This document shows, one piece after another, positions 1 through 5,951 of a stretch of DNA of 6,770 nt. Positions within the stretch are counted from its first letter, which is position 1, and each line of letters begins with the position of its first letter. The position numbers and the translations under genes were made by a program. The notes beneath the pieces were generated by a model that saw only the letters and a list, made by a program, of their open reading frames with translations, was not told the DNA's origin and searched no databases. Source of the stretch: an uncultured Bacteroides sp. (GTDB lineage: Bacteria > Bacteroidota > Bacteroidia > Bacteroidales > Bacteroidaceae); assembly GCA_900551645.1 (NCBI GenBank), contig URWP01000155.1, positions 1-6,770 of the forward strand. The letters are read 5' to 3'.

Positions 1-229
1 GTATTTCAATGATCTCTTGAATATAATTTTGAACCGGATTATGCCGATTCTATGTTTAATTTTAATTTATCGGTAAAAATTTACCGAAGTATTGAATTTA
101 AAAGAAGTAGAAAGAAAAGCTATTTTAGCAGCTATATCTCAAAATTCAGGAAATTTAACAGCAACTGCAGAACAATTAGGTATCAGTAGACAAACATTAT
201 ATAACAAATTAACACGTTTCAATTTTTAA
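1..229 (+). pseudogene. C-terminal end of a sigma-54-dependent (NtrC-type) response regulator, Fis-type HTH, apparently frameshifted
   Basis: Frame 2 from 92 to the TAA at 227-229 encodes a Fis-type helix-turn-helix (LNLKEVERKAILAAI, then GNLTATAEQLGISRQTLYNK), the usual C-terminus of NtrC-family regulators. The gene starts outside the window. The frame does not continue upstream: there is a TAA at 74-76. If one A is removed from the A5 run at 75-79, the HTH joins frame 1, which is open back to a TGA at 10-12 and reads plausibly (LEYNFEPDYADSMFNFNLSV, then KFTEVLNLKEVE). Bases 2-19 look more protein-like in frame 2 (YFNDLL), which suggests a second, compensating indel near 18. The gene is therefore either a recent pseudogene or affected by sequencing errors in homopolymers. 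Its stop lies 4 bases before the kinase start, so the pair was probably a two-component operon, with the regulator activating sigma-54 promoters. The HTH identity is solid; the state of the gene is less certain. Confidence 0.6.
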
Positions 230-233
230 TTAA

Positions 234-1301
234 ATGTTTAGCACTCGTTTATACATACACATCCTTTTATTTGTATTACTCATAGTCTTTACACTTGGAC
301 TTGGACTTGTAGGTATTATTTCAAGAAAAGCTATAATACTAGGAACAATTACGATTCTAATAGCTTTTGGCCTTATTGGAAGACTTGTTTATTACCTGAA
401 TTCTTATAATCGGAAAATGAAATTTTTTTTTGATTCTATAGAAGATAATGAATCCATGCTTTACTTTCCAGAAAATATTGGATCCAAAGAACAACGATAT
501 TTATATGCATCTTTTAATAGAGTATATACTTTAATGTCAGAACATAAAAAGATCGAGTTCGAGCGTAAATTACATCAAAAAGAATATGAATCTTGGGAAA
601 AACTTATGCGAGTATTAACCCATGAAATAATGAATTCTATCACTCCAATTGTCTCACTCTCAGAAACCCTTCTTTCTTATTTTCAGATTAAACACGTTTC
701 AAAAAGTACAAAAGATATTACAGAACTTACTATTGAAAAAACAATACGTGGATTAGAGACCATTAAAAGCCAAGGACAAAATTTGATTTATTTTACAGAA
801 TCATATAGACAATATTCAGGATTAAAGCAACCTGAATTTAAATATTTCTCCTTAACAGATTTGATAGAAAACATTCAGATATTATATCAAGAAATTTTAC
901 AGCAACAACAGATAAGGTTTTCTACAGACTTTTTTCAACCGCAAATACAAATTTATGCAGATGAAAATATGTTATCGCAAGTTTTAATAAATCTATTAAA
1001 AAACTCCATACAAGCGCTAACAGAGCAATCTGAAAGAGAAATACACATTAAAGTATATATTCAAGAAATGATTCTATTTATAAAAATAACAGACAATGGT
1101 TCTGGTATCCCATCTAATTTGCTTGAAGATATTTTTATTCCTTTTTTTACAACAAAAAAGGATGGAACGGGTATAGGGCTAAGTCTTTCCAGACAAATTA
1201 TACGTATGCATGGTGGGGAGTTATCTGTAAAATCTCAACCTTTTCATGAAACCTCATTTACAATCTCTTTACCATTAAACTATAACCCAAAGTATATTTA
1301 A
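234..1301 (+). CDS. Membrane sensor histidine kinase, NtrB/NtrY-like
   Basis: This is a 355-residue sensor kinase that would autophosphorylate and pass the phosphate to the response regulator encoded just upstream. Two membrane segments (about residues 7-29 and 34-53) are separated by only a few residues, so there is almost no periplasmic sensor domain. A short linker leads to the HisKA helix, with phosphoacceptor His130 in LMRVLTHEIMNSITP. The HATPase_c domain is complete: N box with Asn257 (LINLLKNSIQAL), G1 box DNGSGIP (287-293), F-box IFIPFFTTKKDG (300-311) and G2 box GTGIGLSLSRQ (311-321). The THEIMNSI H-box is typical of kinases paired with sigma-54 regulators in Bacteroidota, which often sit beside MacB/TolC-type export operons; that neighbourhood is outside this window. 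The ATG at 234 lies 4 bases after the regulator stop, with no Shine-Dalgarno, which suggests translational coupling. The signal sensed is unknown. The gene is A/T-rich and looks like resident chromosome. Confidence 0.92.
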   Translation: MFSTRLYIHILLFVLLIVFTLGLGLVGIISRKAIILGTITILIAFGLIGRLVYYLNSYNRKMKFFFDSIEDNESMLYFPENIGSKEQRYLYASFNRVYTLMSEHKKIEFERKLHQKEYESWEKLMRVLTHEIMNSITPIVSLSETLLSYFQIKHVSKSTKDITELTIEKTIRGLETIKSQGQNLIYFTESYRQYSGLKQPEFKYFSLTDLIENIQILYQEILQQQQIRFSTDFFQPQIQIYADENMLSQVLINLLKNSIQALTEQSEREIHIKVYIQEMILFIKITDNGSGIPSNLLEDIFIPFFTTKKDGTGIGLSLSRQIIRMHGGELSVKSQPFHETSFTISLPLNYNPKYI

Positions 1302-1351
1302 CATGTAAAATAAATTAACAATTATAAGAATACAAATATTAAAAAGGCTCA

Positions 1352-1388
1352 GTGCAAAATATATTTTTTGTGAAAAACTATATTGCAC
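1352..1388 (+). terminator. Possible weak terminator hairpin downstream of the kinase gene
   Basis: GTGCAAAATATA (1352-1363) can pair with TATATTGCAC (1379-1388), leaving a two-base bulge and a T-rich loop. It lies 50 bases after the kinase stop, where transcription of the two-component operon would be expected to end. No T-run follows the stem on either strand, so the call is weak and based mainly on position. Confidence 0.25.
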
Positions 1389-1438
1389 AATAGTACTAAT
1401 ATCTCAGTTATCCCTTCCATCAAAGATAAATCCCAATC

Positions 1439-1540
1439 CTAATTTGCCAGCCGCATTTATTCCTTTTTTCAGGAGAATTTTCCTTATGGCTTACGCCATG
1501 AAAATTCACCTGAAAAAGAATGCGGCGGCAAACGGATTAG
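1439..1540. repeat. Long imperfect inverted repeat (about 100 bp palindrome)
   Basis: The left arm (1439-1490) and right arm (1495-1540) are near-complementary around a 4-base centre (TTAC, 1491-1494). Matching blocks from the outside inwards are CTAAT/ATTAG, TTTGCC/GGCAAA, CCGCATT/AATGCGG, TTTTTCAGG/CCTGAAAAA, GAATTTTC/GAAAATTC and GCC/GGC at the tip, with small indels between them. It sits exactly where base composition changes from A/T-rich chromosome-like DNA to the mobile-element-like DNA. It could be a cruciform or recombination structure, a remnant miniature element, or a folded RNA; the sequence does not decide between these. Confidence 0.75.
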
Positions 1541-1585
1541 AATTAAAGGAAAGATTACAGGGATTAACTGCGACCGACGTGACGC

Positions 1586-1610
1586 ATAGCCGTAAACCAA
1601 AGGCGGCTAT
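1586..1610. repeat. Small inverted repeat, 7-bp stem
   Basis: ATAGCCG (1586-1592) pairs perfectly with CGGCTAT (1604-1610) across an 11-base loop. It belongs to the run of stems between the long palindrome and the promoter region. No function can be assigned from sequence; a 7-bp stem can also arise by chance. Confidence 0.45.
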
Positions 1611-1686
1611 CCTTATATTCCATATATGGCCTCATTAATACTGTGAAAATCCACTTTCCCAAATAACAAAATATAGCCTGTTTATC

Positions 1687-1752
1687 AAATCCCGAAATAA
1701 GACAGGGATTTCAGCTCCCTCCAATCTGCATAGTCAGGTGGCTTCGCTATGC
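1687..1752. repeat. Two adjacent small hairpins
   Basis: AAATCCC (1687-1693) pairs with GGGATTT (1705-1711), and GCATAG (1728-1733) pairs with CTATGC (1747-1752), the latter followed by TTTT. Either could end a short leader or incoming transcript from the left, but the stems are short. They lie 200-260 bases before the first element gene. Confidence 0.35.
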
Positions 1753-1826
1753 TTTTACTCCTACATCCAATTCTTTTTTCTTTTCTTTCTTTTTTCCTCT
1801 GTTCTACGTTCTTTCCTATCTCCGAT

Positions 1827-1856
1827 ATGACATCTGATGACACCTGATGACATCTA
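1827..1856. repeat. Three tandem 10-bp direct repeats, operator- or iteron-like
   Basis: Three consecutive units ATGACATCTG, ATGACACCTG and ATGACATCTA differ from one another at one or two positions. The 10-bp period places each unit on nearly the same face of the helix, as expected for cooperative protein binding. They end 44 bases before a TACATTTG box, the usual place for an activator site. They could also be replication iterons, although no replication initiator gene is visible. Confidence 0.6.
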
Positions 1857-1900
1857 ACGCCATCCGTTTGTAAATCAAATGCTTACTCAATTTATCATCT

Positions 1901-1908
1901 TACATTTG
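1901..1908 (+). promoter_or_regulatory. Putative Bacteroidota -7 promoter box for the DUF3945-topB gene group
   Basis: TACATTTG matches the Bacteroidota -7 consensus TAnnTTTG exactly. It predicts a transcription start near 1912-1916 and a leader of about 35 bases before the ATG at 1950. The only clear TTTG upstream (1867-1870) is 30 bases away, too far for a normal -33 box. The promoter may therefore be weak on its own and depend on an activator, perhaps at the 10-bp repeats (1827-1856). Confidence 0.5.
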
Positions 1909-1949
1909 GACTGTAAAACAAATCAAGTAGTCACTCAAAACAAAAGATT

Positions 1950-3767
1950 ATGGCACAAGAAAACAGTCCTGACAAGGAAAAAAGGCAAGGCCGGACAAAG
2001 AAACCGGAAAAGCCTTATGTGGAACAAATTGACGAGCTTCTGCTGGTACATAACAAGAACGACCCCAAGGAGGGTTTGGGAGTGGTCAGCAAAGCAGACG
2101 AGAAAGGTAATTATCAGACGGTTGCACCGGAGGAGAAGAATGAGAACTCATTTCTGAAATTCGACAAGAATTCGAGTATCCTCGAAAATTTTATCAAGAA
2201 CTTCTGGAGCCAGCTGAAGGAACCTACGCATTTCAGGCTTATCCGCATGACCTTCAACGATTACAGGCAGAACAAACAGGCTCTCAAGGACCTGGCCGAA
2301 GGCAAGAAAACAGACGCGGTAAAGGAGTTTCTGAAACGCTATGAAATCGTACCGAAAGCAAACAATCAGAAAAACAGTCAAACAAAAGAGGAGGAAACAA
2401 CAATGGCAAAGAAGCAGGAACAGACAACGCAGGCTCAGCCTGAACAGGTATCACAAGTGGAAGCTGCCGCACAGGGGCGCGAACAGCAGGAACCGCAACG
2501 CCAACAGACACCCACGTACCGCTACAACGAGAACATGATCAACTGGGAAGAACTGGGCAAGTTCGGCGTATCCAAGGAAATGCTGGAACAGTCCGGACAG
2601 CTTGACAGTATGCTGAAAGGATACAAGACCAACAGAACCATGCCGCTGACACTCAACATTCCTGGGGTACTGACCGCAAAGCTTGATGCACGCCTTTCAT
2701 TCATATCCAACGGCGGGCAGGTCATGTTGGGGATCCACGGGATCAGAAAAGAACCGGAACTGGACCGTCCTTATTTCGGACATATCTTCACGGAAGAGGA
2801 CAAGAAGAACCTGCGTGAAAGCGGGAACATGGGACGCGTGGCTGACCTTAACCTGCGTGGCAACACGACAGAGCCGTGTCTGATTTCCATCGACAAGAAT
2901 ACCAACGAACTGGTAGCCGTCCGACAGGAGCATGTCTATATCCCGAAAGAAATCAAAGGGATAACCCTAACTCCGGACGAAATTCAGAAACTGAAAAACG
3001 GAGAACAGATATTCGTAGAGGGAATGAAGTCCAATCAGGGTAAAGAGTTTAATGCCAATCTGCAATATAGTGCGGAAAGAAGAGGCATCGAATTTATTTT
3101 CCCGAAAGACCAGGCCTTCAACCAGCAGACGCTTGGCGGTGTACCGCTTTCTCCCATGCAGCTCAAAGCGTTGAACGAAGGACACACCATCCTTGTAGAG
3201 GATATGAAGCGAAAGAACGGTGAACTGTTTTCCTCCTTCGTTACCATGGATAAGGTAACAGGCGGTCTTCAATATACGCGACACAATCCGGAAACGGGAG
3301 AAATCTACATACCGAAGGAAATCTGTTCGGTACAGCTCACACCGGAAGACAAGGAAGCGTTACGCAAAGGGCAGCCCATCTATCTTGAGAACATGATCAA
3401 CCGTAAAGGTGAGGAATTCTCGTCATTCGTCAAGCTGGACCTGACAAGTGGAAGACCACAGTATTCCAGAACTCCGGACGGTTTCAACGAACGGCAGGCA
3501 CCTACCATCCCGGCTGAGGTTTACGGACACTTGCTTTCGGCACAGGAAAGAGCAAACCTTCAGGACGGAAAGGCCATCCTCGTAACGGGTATGAAAGGTC
3601 CCAACGGCAAACCGTTCGATTCTTATCTGAAAGTAAACGCAAACACCGGACAGCTGCAATATTTCCAGGAGAATCCGGATGTCCGTCGCAATACTTCACA
3701 GCGTGCTTCACAGACTGACAATACCCAGCAGCAGGAGCAGAAAAAAGGTGCAAAACAGGCTGTCTGA
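1950..3767 (+). CDS. DUF4099 and DUF3945 repeat-containing protein of conjugative elements
   Basis: This 605-residue soluble protein belongs to a family common beside topB in Bacteroidales ICEs; its function is unknown. Residues 1-150 form an N-terminal region with the motif FLKFDKNSSILENFIKNF and a following PTHFRLIRM. A Gln/Glu-rich linker (about 150-188) leads to a DUF4099 domain (about 189-265, starting YRYNENMINWEELGKFGVS). Then come DUF3945 units at about 331-382, 396-443, 454-505 and 520-571, plus a degenerate unit at 275-330. The shared pattern is L(T/S) followed by a charged helix, LxxGxxI, V/L-E-x-M, GxxF and G-x-x-x-Y. The tail (575-605) is Gln-rich and disordered. No signal peptide, membrane segment or enzyme motif is seen. 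The ATG at 1950 has no Shine-Dalgarno but is the first in-frame start, about 35 bases after a likely transcription start. A strong internal ribosome site precedes Met152, so a 454-residue form is possible. A nucleic-acid or topoisomerase-associated role is inference from gene order. Confidence 0.85.
   Translation: MAQENSPDKEKRQGRTKKPEKPYVEQIDELLLVHNKNDPKEGLGVVSKADEKGNYQTVAPEEKNENSFLKFDKNSSILENFIKNFWSQLKEPTHFRLIRMTFNDYRQNKQALKDLAEGKKTDAVKEFLKRYEIVPKANNQKNSQTKEEETTMAKKQEQTTQAQPEQVSQVEAAAQGREQQEPQRQQTPTYRYNENMINWEELGKFGVSKEMLEQSGQLDSMLKGYKTNRTMPLTLNIPGVLTAKLDARLSFISNGGQVMLGIHGIRKEPELDRPYFGHIFTEEDKKNLRESGNMGRVADLNLRGNTTEPCLISIDKNTNELVAVRQEHVYIPKEIKGITLTPDEIQKLKNGEQIFVEGMKSNQGKEFNANLQYSAERRGIEFIFPKDQAFNQQTLGGVPLSPMQLKALNEGHTILVEDMKRKNGELFSSFVTMDKVTGGLQYTRHNPETGEIYIPKEICSVQLTPEDKEALRKGQPIYLENMINRKGEEFSSFVKLDLTSGRPQYSRTPDGFNERQAPTIPAEVYGHLLSAQERANLQDGKAILVTGMKGPNGKPFDSYLKVNANTGQLQYFQENPDVRRNTSQRASQTDNTQQQEQKKGAKQAV
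2388..2405 (+). promoter_or_regulatory. Internal Shine-Dalgarno and ATG inside the DUF3945 gene
   Basis: GAGGAGG (2388-2394) lies 8 bases before an in-frame ATG (2403-2405, Met152, MAKKQEQTT). It is the best ribosome-binding site in the window, whereas the annotated start has none. Initiation here would make a 454-residue protein beginning in the Gln-rich linker and keeping DUF4099 and all DUF3945 units. The purines also simply encode Glu-Glu-Glu, so the match may be coincidental. Confidence 0.4.
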
Positions 3768-3778
3768 CCAGAACGGGG

Positions 3779-3796
3779 TTCAAATCATTCAAATCA
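3779..3796. repeat. 9-bp tandem duplication between the two DUF4099 genes
   Basis: TTCAAATCA occurs twice in direct succession in the 53-base gap between the DUF3945 gene and the next gene. The copies are perfect. It may be a simple slippage product, and no function is evident. The following gene has an AAGGAAAG ribosome site just before its ATG at 3821. Confidence 0.5.
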
Positions 3797-3820
3797 TCAA
3801 TTACTAAAAAAGGAAAGAAC

Positions 3821-4081
3821 ATGAACAAGACCAATTATCATATCTACAAGGCAGAACAAATCGACTGGGGAAAACTGGAATCGGTCGGTATCAGCAGATC
3901 GCAAATTGAAAAGGACGGAAACATGGACCTGCTCCTTCAGGGAGAGGAAACCAATGTCATGTCCATTAAAATCAAGACACCCGTATTCTCACTTACAATG
4001 GATGCCACACTCTGTCTGATTGAAGACGAGAATGGAAATCCGGTCATCAGCGTAAACGGTATCAACCCTTCAGGTGAATAA
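3821..4081 (+). CDS. Free-standing DUF4099-domain small protein
   Basis: This 86-residue protein is essentially one DUF4099 domain (residues 5-82). It aligns along its length with the DUF4099 segment of the 605-residue protein upstream: IDWGKLESVGIS (14-25) matches INWEELGKFGVS (197-208). The following D-G-N-M-D-L-L-L-Q-G matches S-G-Q-L-D-S-M-L-K-G, and the later ATLCLIEDENGNPVISVNGI matches ARLSFISNGGQVMLGIHGI. It lacks the DUF3945 units. No signal peptide or membrane segment is seen. AAGGAAAG 4-11 bases before the ATG at 3821 gives a reasonable ribosome site. It lies 53 bases after the DUF3945 gene and 76 before topB, probably in one transcript. A competing or partner version of the same domain is a reasonable inference; the molecular function of DUF4099 is unknown. 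Confidence 0.8.
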   Translation: MNKTNYHIYKAEQIDWGKLESVGISRSQIEKDGNMDLLLQGEETNVMSIKIKTPVFSLTMDATLCLIEDENGNPVISVNGINPSGE

Positions 4082-4104
4082 ATAAGAAACCATAATGTAT
4101 CATC

Positions 4105-4139
4105 TCTCTTTCCATACGGACTTACCGTATGGAAAGAGA
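4105..4139. promoter_or_regulatory. Perfect 15-bp hairpin in the topB leader
   Basis: TCTCTTTCCATACGG (4105-4119) pairs perfectly with CCGTATGGAAAGAGA (4125-4139), leaving a 5-base loop ACTTA. The stem ends 18 bases before the topB ATG. It is followed by TAAAAAAC rather than a T-run, and no T-run follows on the - strand either, so it is not a standard intrinsic terminator. It also places the purine-rich GGAAAGAGA in the stem. Likely roles are mRNA stabilisation, processing between the upstream genes and topB, or a protein-binding site. Confidence 0.7.
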
Positions 4140-4157
4140 TAAAAAACAGAATTTATC

Positions 4158-5927
4158 ATGATTGCCATATTAACAGACAAACCAAGTGTAGGAAAAGAAA
4201 TCGGAAGAATCATCGGTGCAACCAGAGTAAGAAACGGATATGTGGAAGGAAACGGCTACATGGTTACGTGGACTTTCGGGAACATGCTGTCACTGGCCAT
4301 GCCGAAGGACTACGGAACCCAAAAGCTGGAACGGAATGATTTTCCTTTCATCCCATCCGAATTTGAACTGATGGTACGTCATACACGCACCGAGAACGGA
4401 TGGATACCGGAGATTGATGCCGTGCTCCAGCTTAAAGTAATCGAGAGGGTGTTTCAGGCATGTGACACCATCATTGCGGCTACCGATGCCAGCCGTGACG
4501 GGGAAATGACATTCCGCTATGTCTATCAATACCTGAACTGTACACAGCCTTGCTTCCGTCTGTGGATTTCCTCTCTTACTGACGAGTCTGTACGTCAAGG
4601 CATGGAAAATCTAAAACCGGACAGCTGTTACGACAGCCTGTTCCTTGCTGCTGACAGCCGCAACAAGGCGGACTGGATTCTTGGAATCAACGCCAGCTAT
4701 GCCATGTGTAAGGCGACGGGATTCGGCAACAATTCCCTCGGACGGGTGCAGACACCGGTACTGGCTGCCATCAGCAGACGCTACCGTGAAAGGGAGAACC
4801 ATATTTCATCGAACAGCTGGCCCATCTACATCAGCCTGCAAAAGGACGGCATCCTTTTCAAGATGCGCCGCACACAGGATCTTCCCGACAAAGAATCCGC
4901 TACAATGTTTTTCCAGGACTGCAAGCTGGCACATCAGGCACAGATTACAGGTATCAGTCACAGCGTTAAGGAAATACTTCCACCGGATCTATTTGACCTG
5001 ACACAGTTGCAGAAAGAAGCGAACATCCGCTATGGTTTTACCGCATCAGAGGTATATGACATCGCCCAGTCTCTTTATGAAAAGAAACTTATTTCCTATC
5101 CGCGGACTTCCTGCCGTTATCTGACGGAGGATGTGTTTGACTCGCTTCCACCAATCATGGTGCGTCTGCTTTCATGGGAGCTGTTCCCTGCCGCTAAAGG
5201 AACTGGAGGTTTTGACATATCCAATTTGTCCCGTCACGTAATAAACGTAGAAAAGGCCAATGTACATCATGCCATCATCATTACTGGTATCCGTCCCGGA
5301 AATCTGTCCGAAAAGGAAATGCAGGTTTACAGACTTGTAGCCGGAAGGATGCTCGAAGCATTCATGGCTCCATGCCGCATAGAAACGACAAATGTTGAAG
5401 CGGTTTGTGCGGCGCAACATTTCAAAGCCGAACAAACAAGAATCATTGAAGCCGGCTGGCATGACGTGTTCATGCGTTCCGACATGGTTCCAAAATCGGG
5501 ATATTCCGTCAATGAACTTCCCGAAGTGGAGAAAGGCGATACCCTGAATGTATGCGGATGTAACCTGGTACACAAAAAAGATCTGCCGGTAGATCCGTTC
5601 ACGGATGCAGAACTGGTGGAATATATGGAACAGAACGGACTGGGCACGGTATCCTCACGTACCAATATCATCCGTACACTGGTTAACCGTAAGTATATCC
5701 GTCATTCGGGGAAATATATCGTTCCGACCCCGAAAGGCATGTTTACCTACGAAACTATTCGTGGAAAGAAAATTGCGGATACTTCACTCACCGCAGACTG
5801 GGAAAAACAGCTGGCCGGACTTGAAGGCGGAATGATAACCGGACAGGACTTTCTGAACAGGATTAGGACTCTCGCCAAGGAAATGACCGATGACATTTTC
5901 AACACCTATTCCACAAAAGAAGAATAA
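4158..5927 (+). CDS. topB: Type IA DNA topoisomerase III, ICE-type
   Basis: This 589-residue type IA topoisomerase would cut and rejoin one DNA strand through a 5'-phosphotyrosine, decatenating or relaxing DNA during element transfer or replication. The N-terminal TOPRIM domain (about 1-140) contains TDKPSVGKEI and the second acidic motif ATDASRDGEMTFR (108-120). The catalytic Tyr314 lies in ISYPRTSCRYL (312-322) with Arg316 beside it. Other landmarks are GRVQTPVL (195-202), HHAIIITG (370-377) and the NGLGTVSSRTNII segment (493-505). The usual first Glu (AEKPS) is Asp7, and the Glu of the DxxREGE motif is Asp114; Asp110 and Glu116 remain. The protein is shorter than chromosomal TopA enzymes and stops without C-terminal zinc fingers. 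The ATG at 4158 starts immediately before the TOPRIM strand, so it is well supported despite having no Shine-Dalgarno. A terminator follows the stop by 24 bases. Confidence 0.93.
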   Translation: MIAILTDKPSVGKEIGRIIGATRVRNGYVEGNGYMVTWTFGNMLSLAMPKDYGTQKLERNDFPFIPSEFELMVRHTRTENGWIPEIDAVLQLKVIERVFQACDTIIAATDASRDGEMTFRYVYQYLNCTQPCFRLWISSLTDESVRQGMENLKPDSCYDSLFLAADSRNKADWILGINASYAMCKATGFGNNSLGRVQTPVLAAISRRYRERENHISSNSWPIYISLQKDGILFKMRRTQDLPDKESATMFFQDCKLAHQAQITGISHSVKEILPPDLFDLTQLQKEANIRYGFTASEVYDIAQSLYEKKLISYPRTSCRYLTEDVFDSLPPIMVRLLSWELFPAAKGTGGFDISNLSRHVINVEKANVHHAIIITGIRPGNLSEKEMQVYRLVAGRMLEAFMAPCRIETTNVEAVCAAQHFKAEQTRIIEAGWHDVFMRSDMVPKSGYSVNELPEVEKGDTLNVCGCNLVHKKDLPVDPFTDAELVEYMEQNGLGTVSSRTNIIRTLVNRKYIRHSGKYIVPTPKGMFTYETIRGKKIADTSLTADWEKQLAGLEGGMITGQDFLNRIRTLAKEMTDDIFNTYSTKEE

Positions 5928-5951
5928 CATCTATACCTAAGCAACCAGGAG

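Larger units (their letters stand above)
1302..1949. other. 648-base intergenic region, structured, spanning a probable element border
   Basis: No credible gene is seen here; the 64-codon frame at 1444-1638 lies over a palindrome and resembles nothing. The first 140 bases are A/T-rich like the kinase gene. From about 1440 the composition changes and secondary structure becomes dense: a long imperfect palindrome (1439-1540), a 7-bp stem (1586-1592 with 1604-1610), a perfect 10-bp palindrome CCATATATGG (1620-1629), a 7-bp stem AAATCCC/GGGATTT (1687-1693 with 1705-1711) and a 6-bp stem GCATAG/CTATGC (1728-1733 with 1747-1752) followed by four T. Then come a pyrimidine-only tract (1771-1800), three tandem 10-bp repeats (1827-1856) and a promoter-like box (1901-1908). 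No tRNA was seen, and no integrase gene or obvious att duplication. Confidence 0.7.

Noticed and set aside
1439..1450. CTAATTTGCC as a CTnDOT-like attachment core (family core GTANNTTTGC)
   Set aside because: Only TTTGC matches; the flanking GTA is absent and no second copy or integrase is in the window.
1444..1638. 64-codon frame on the + strand beginning inside the long palindrome
   Set aside because: It is produced by the palindrome, has no recognisable domain and no ribosome site; the DNA is better explained as structure.
1302..1949. CRISPR array, tRNA or riboswitch in the long gap
   Set aside because: The only tandem repeats are 10 bp without spacers; no cloverleaf or known riboswitch core was recognised.
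2148..3834. Several - strand frames of 67-110 codons opposite the DUF3945 gene
   Set aside because: They are shadows of a strongly supported + strand gene, with no domains or ribosome sites.
4645..5001. 118-codon + strand frame inside topB
   Set aside because: It overlaps topB in another frame; the topB motifs run continuously through this stretch.
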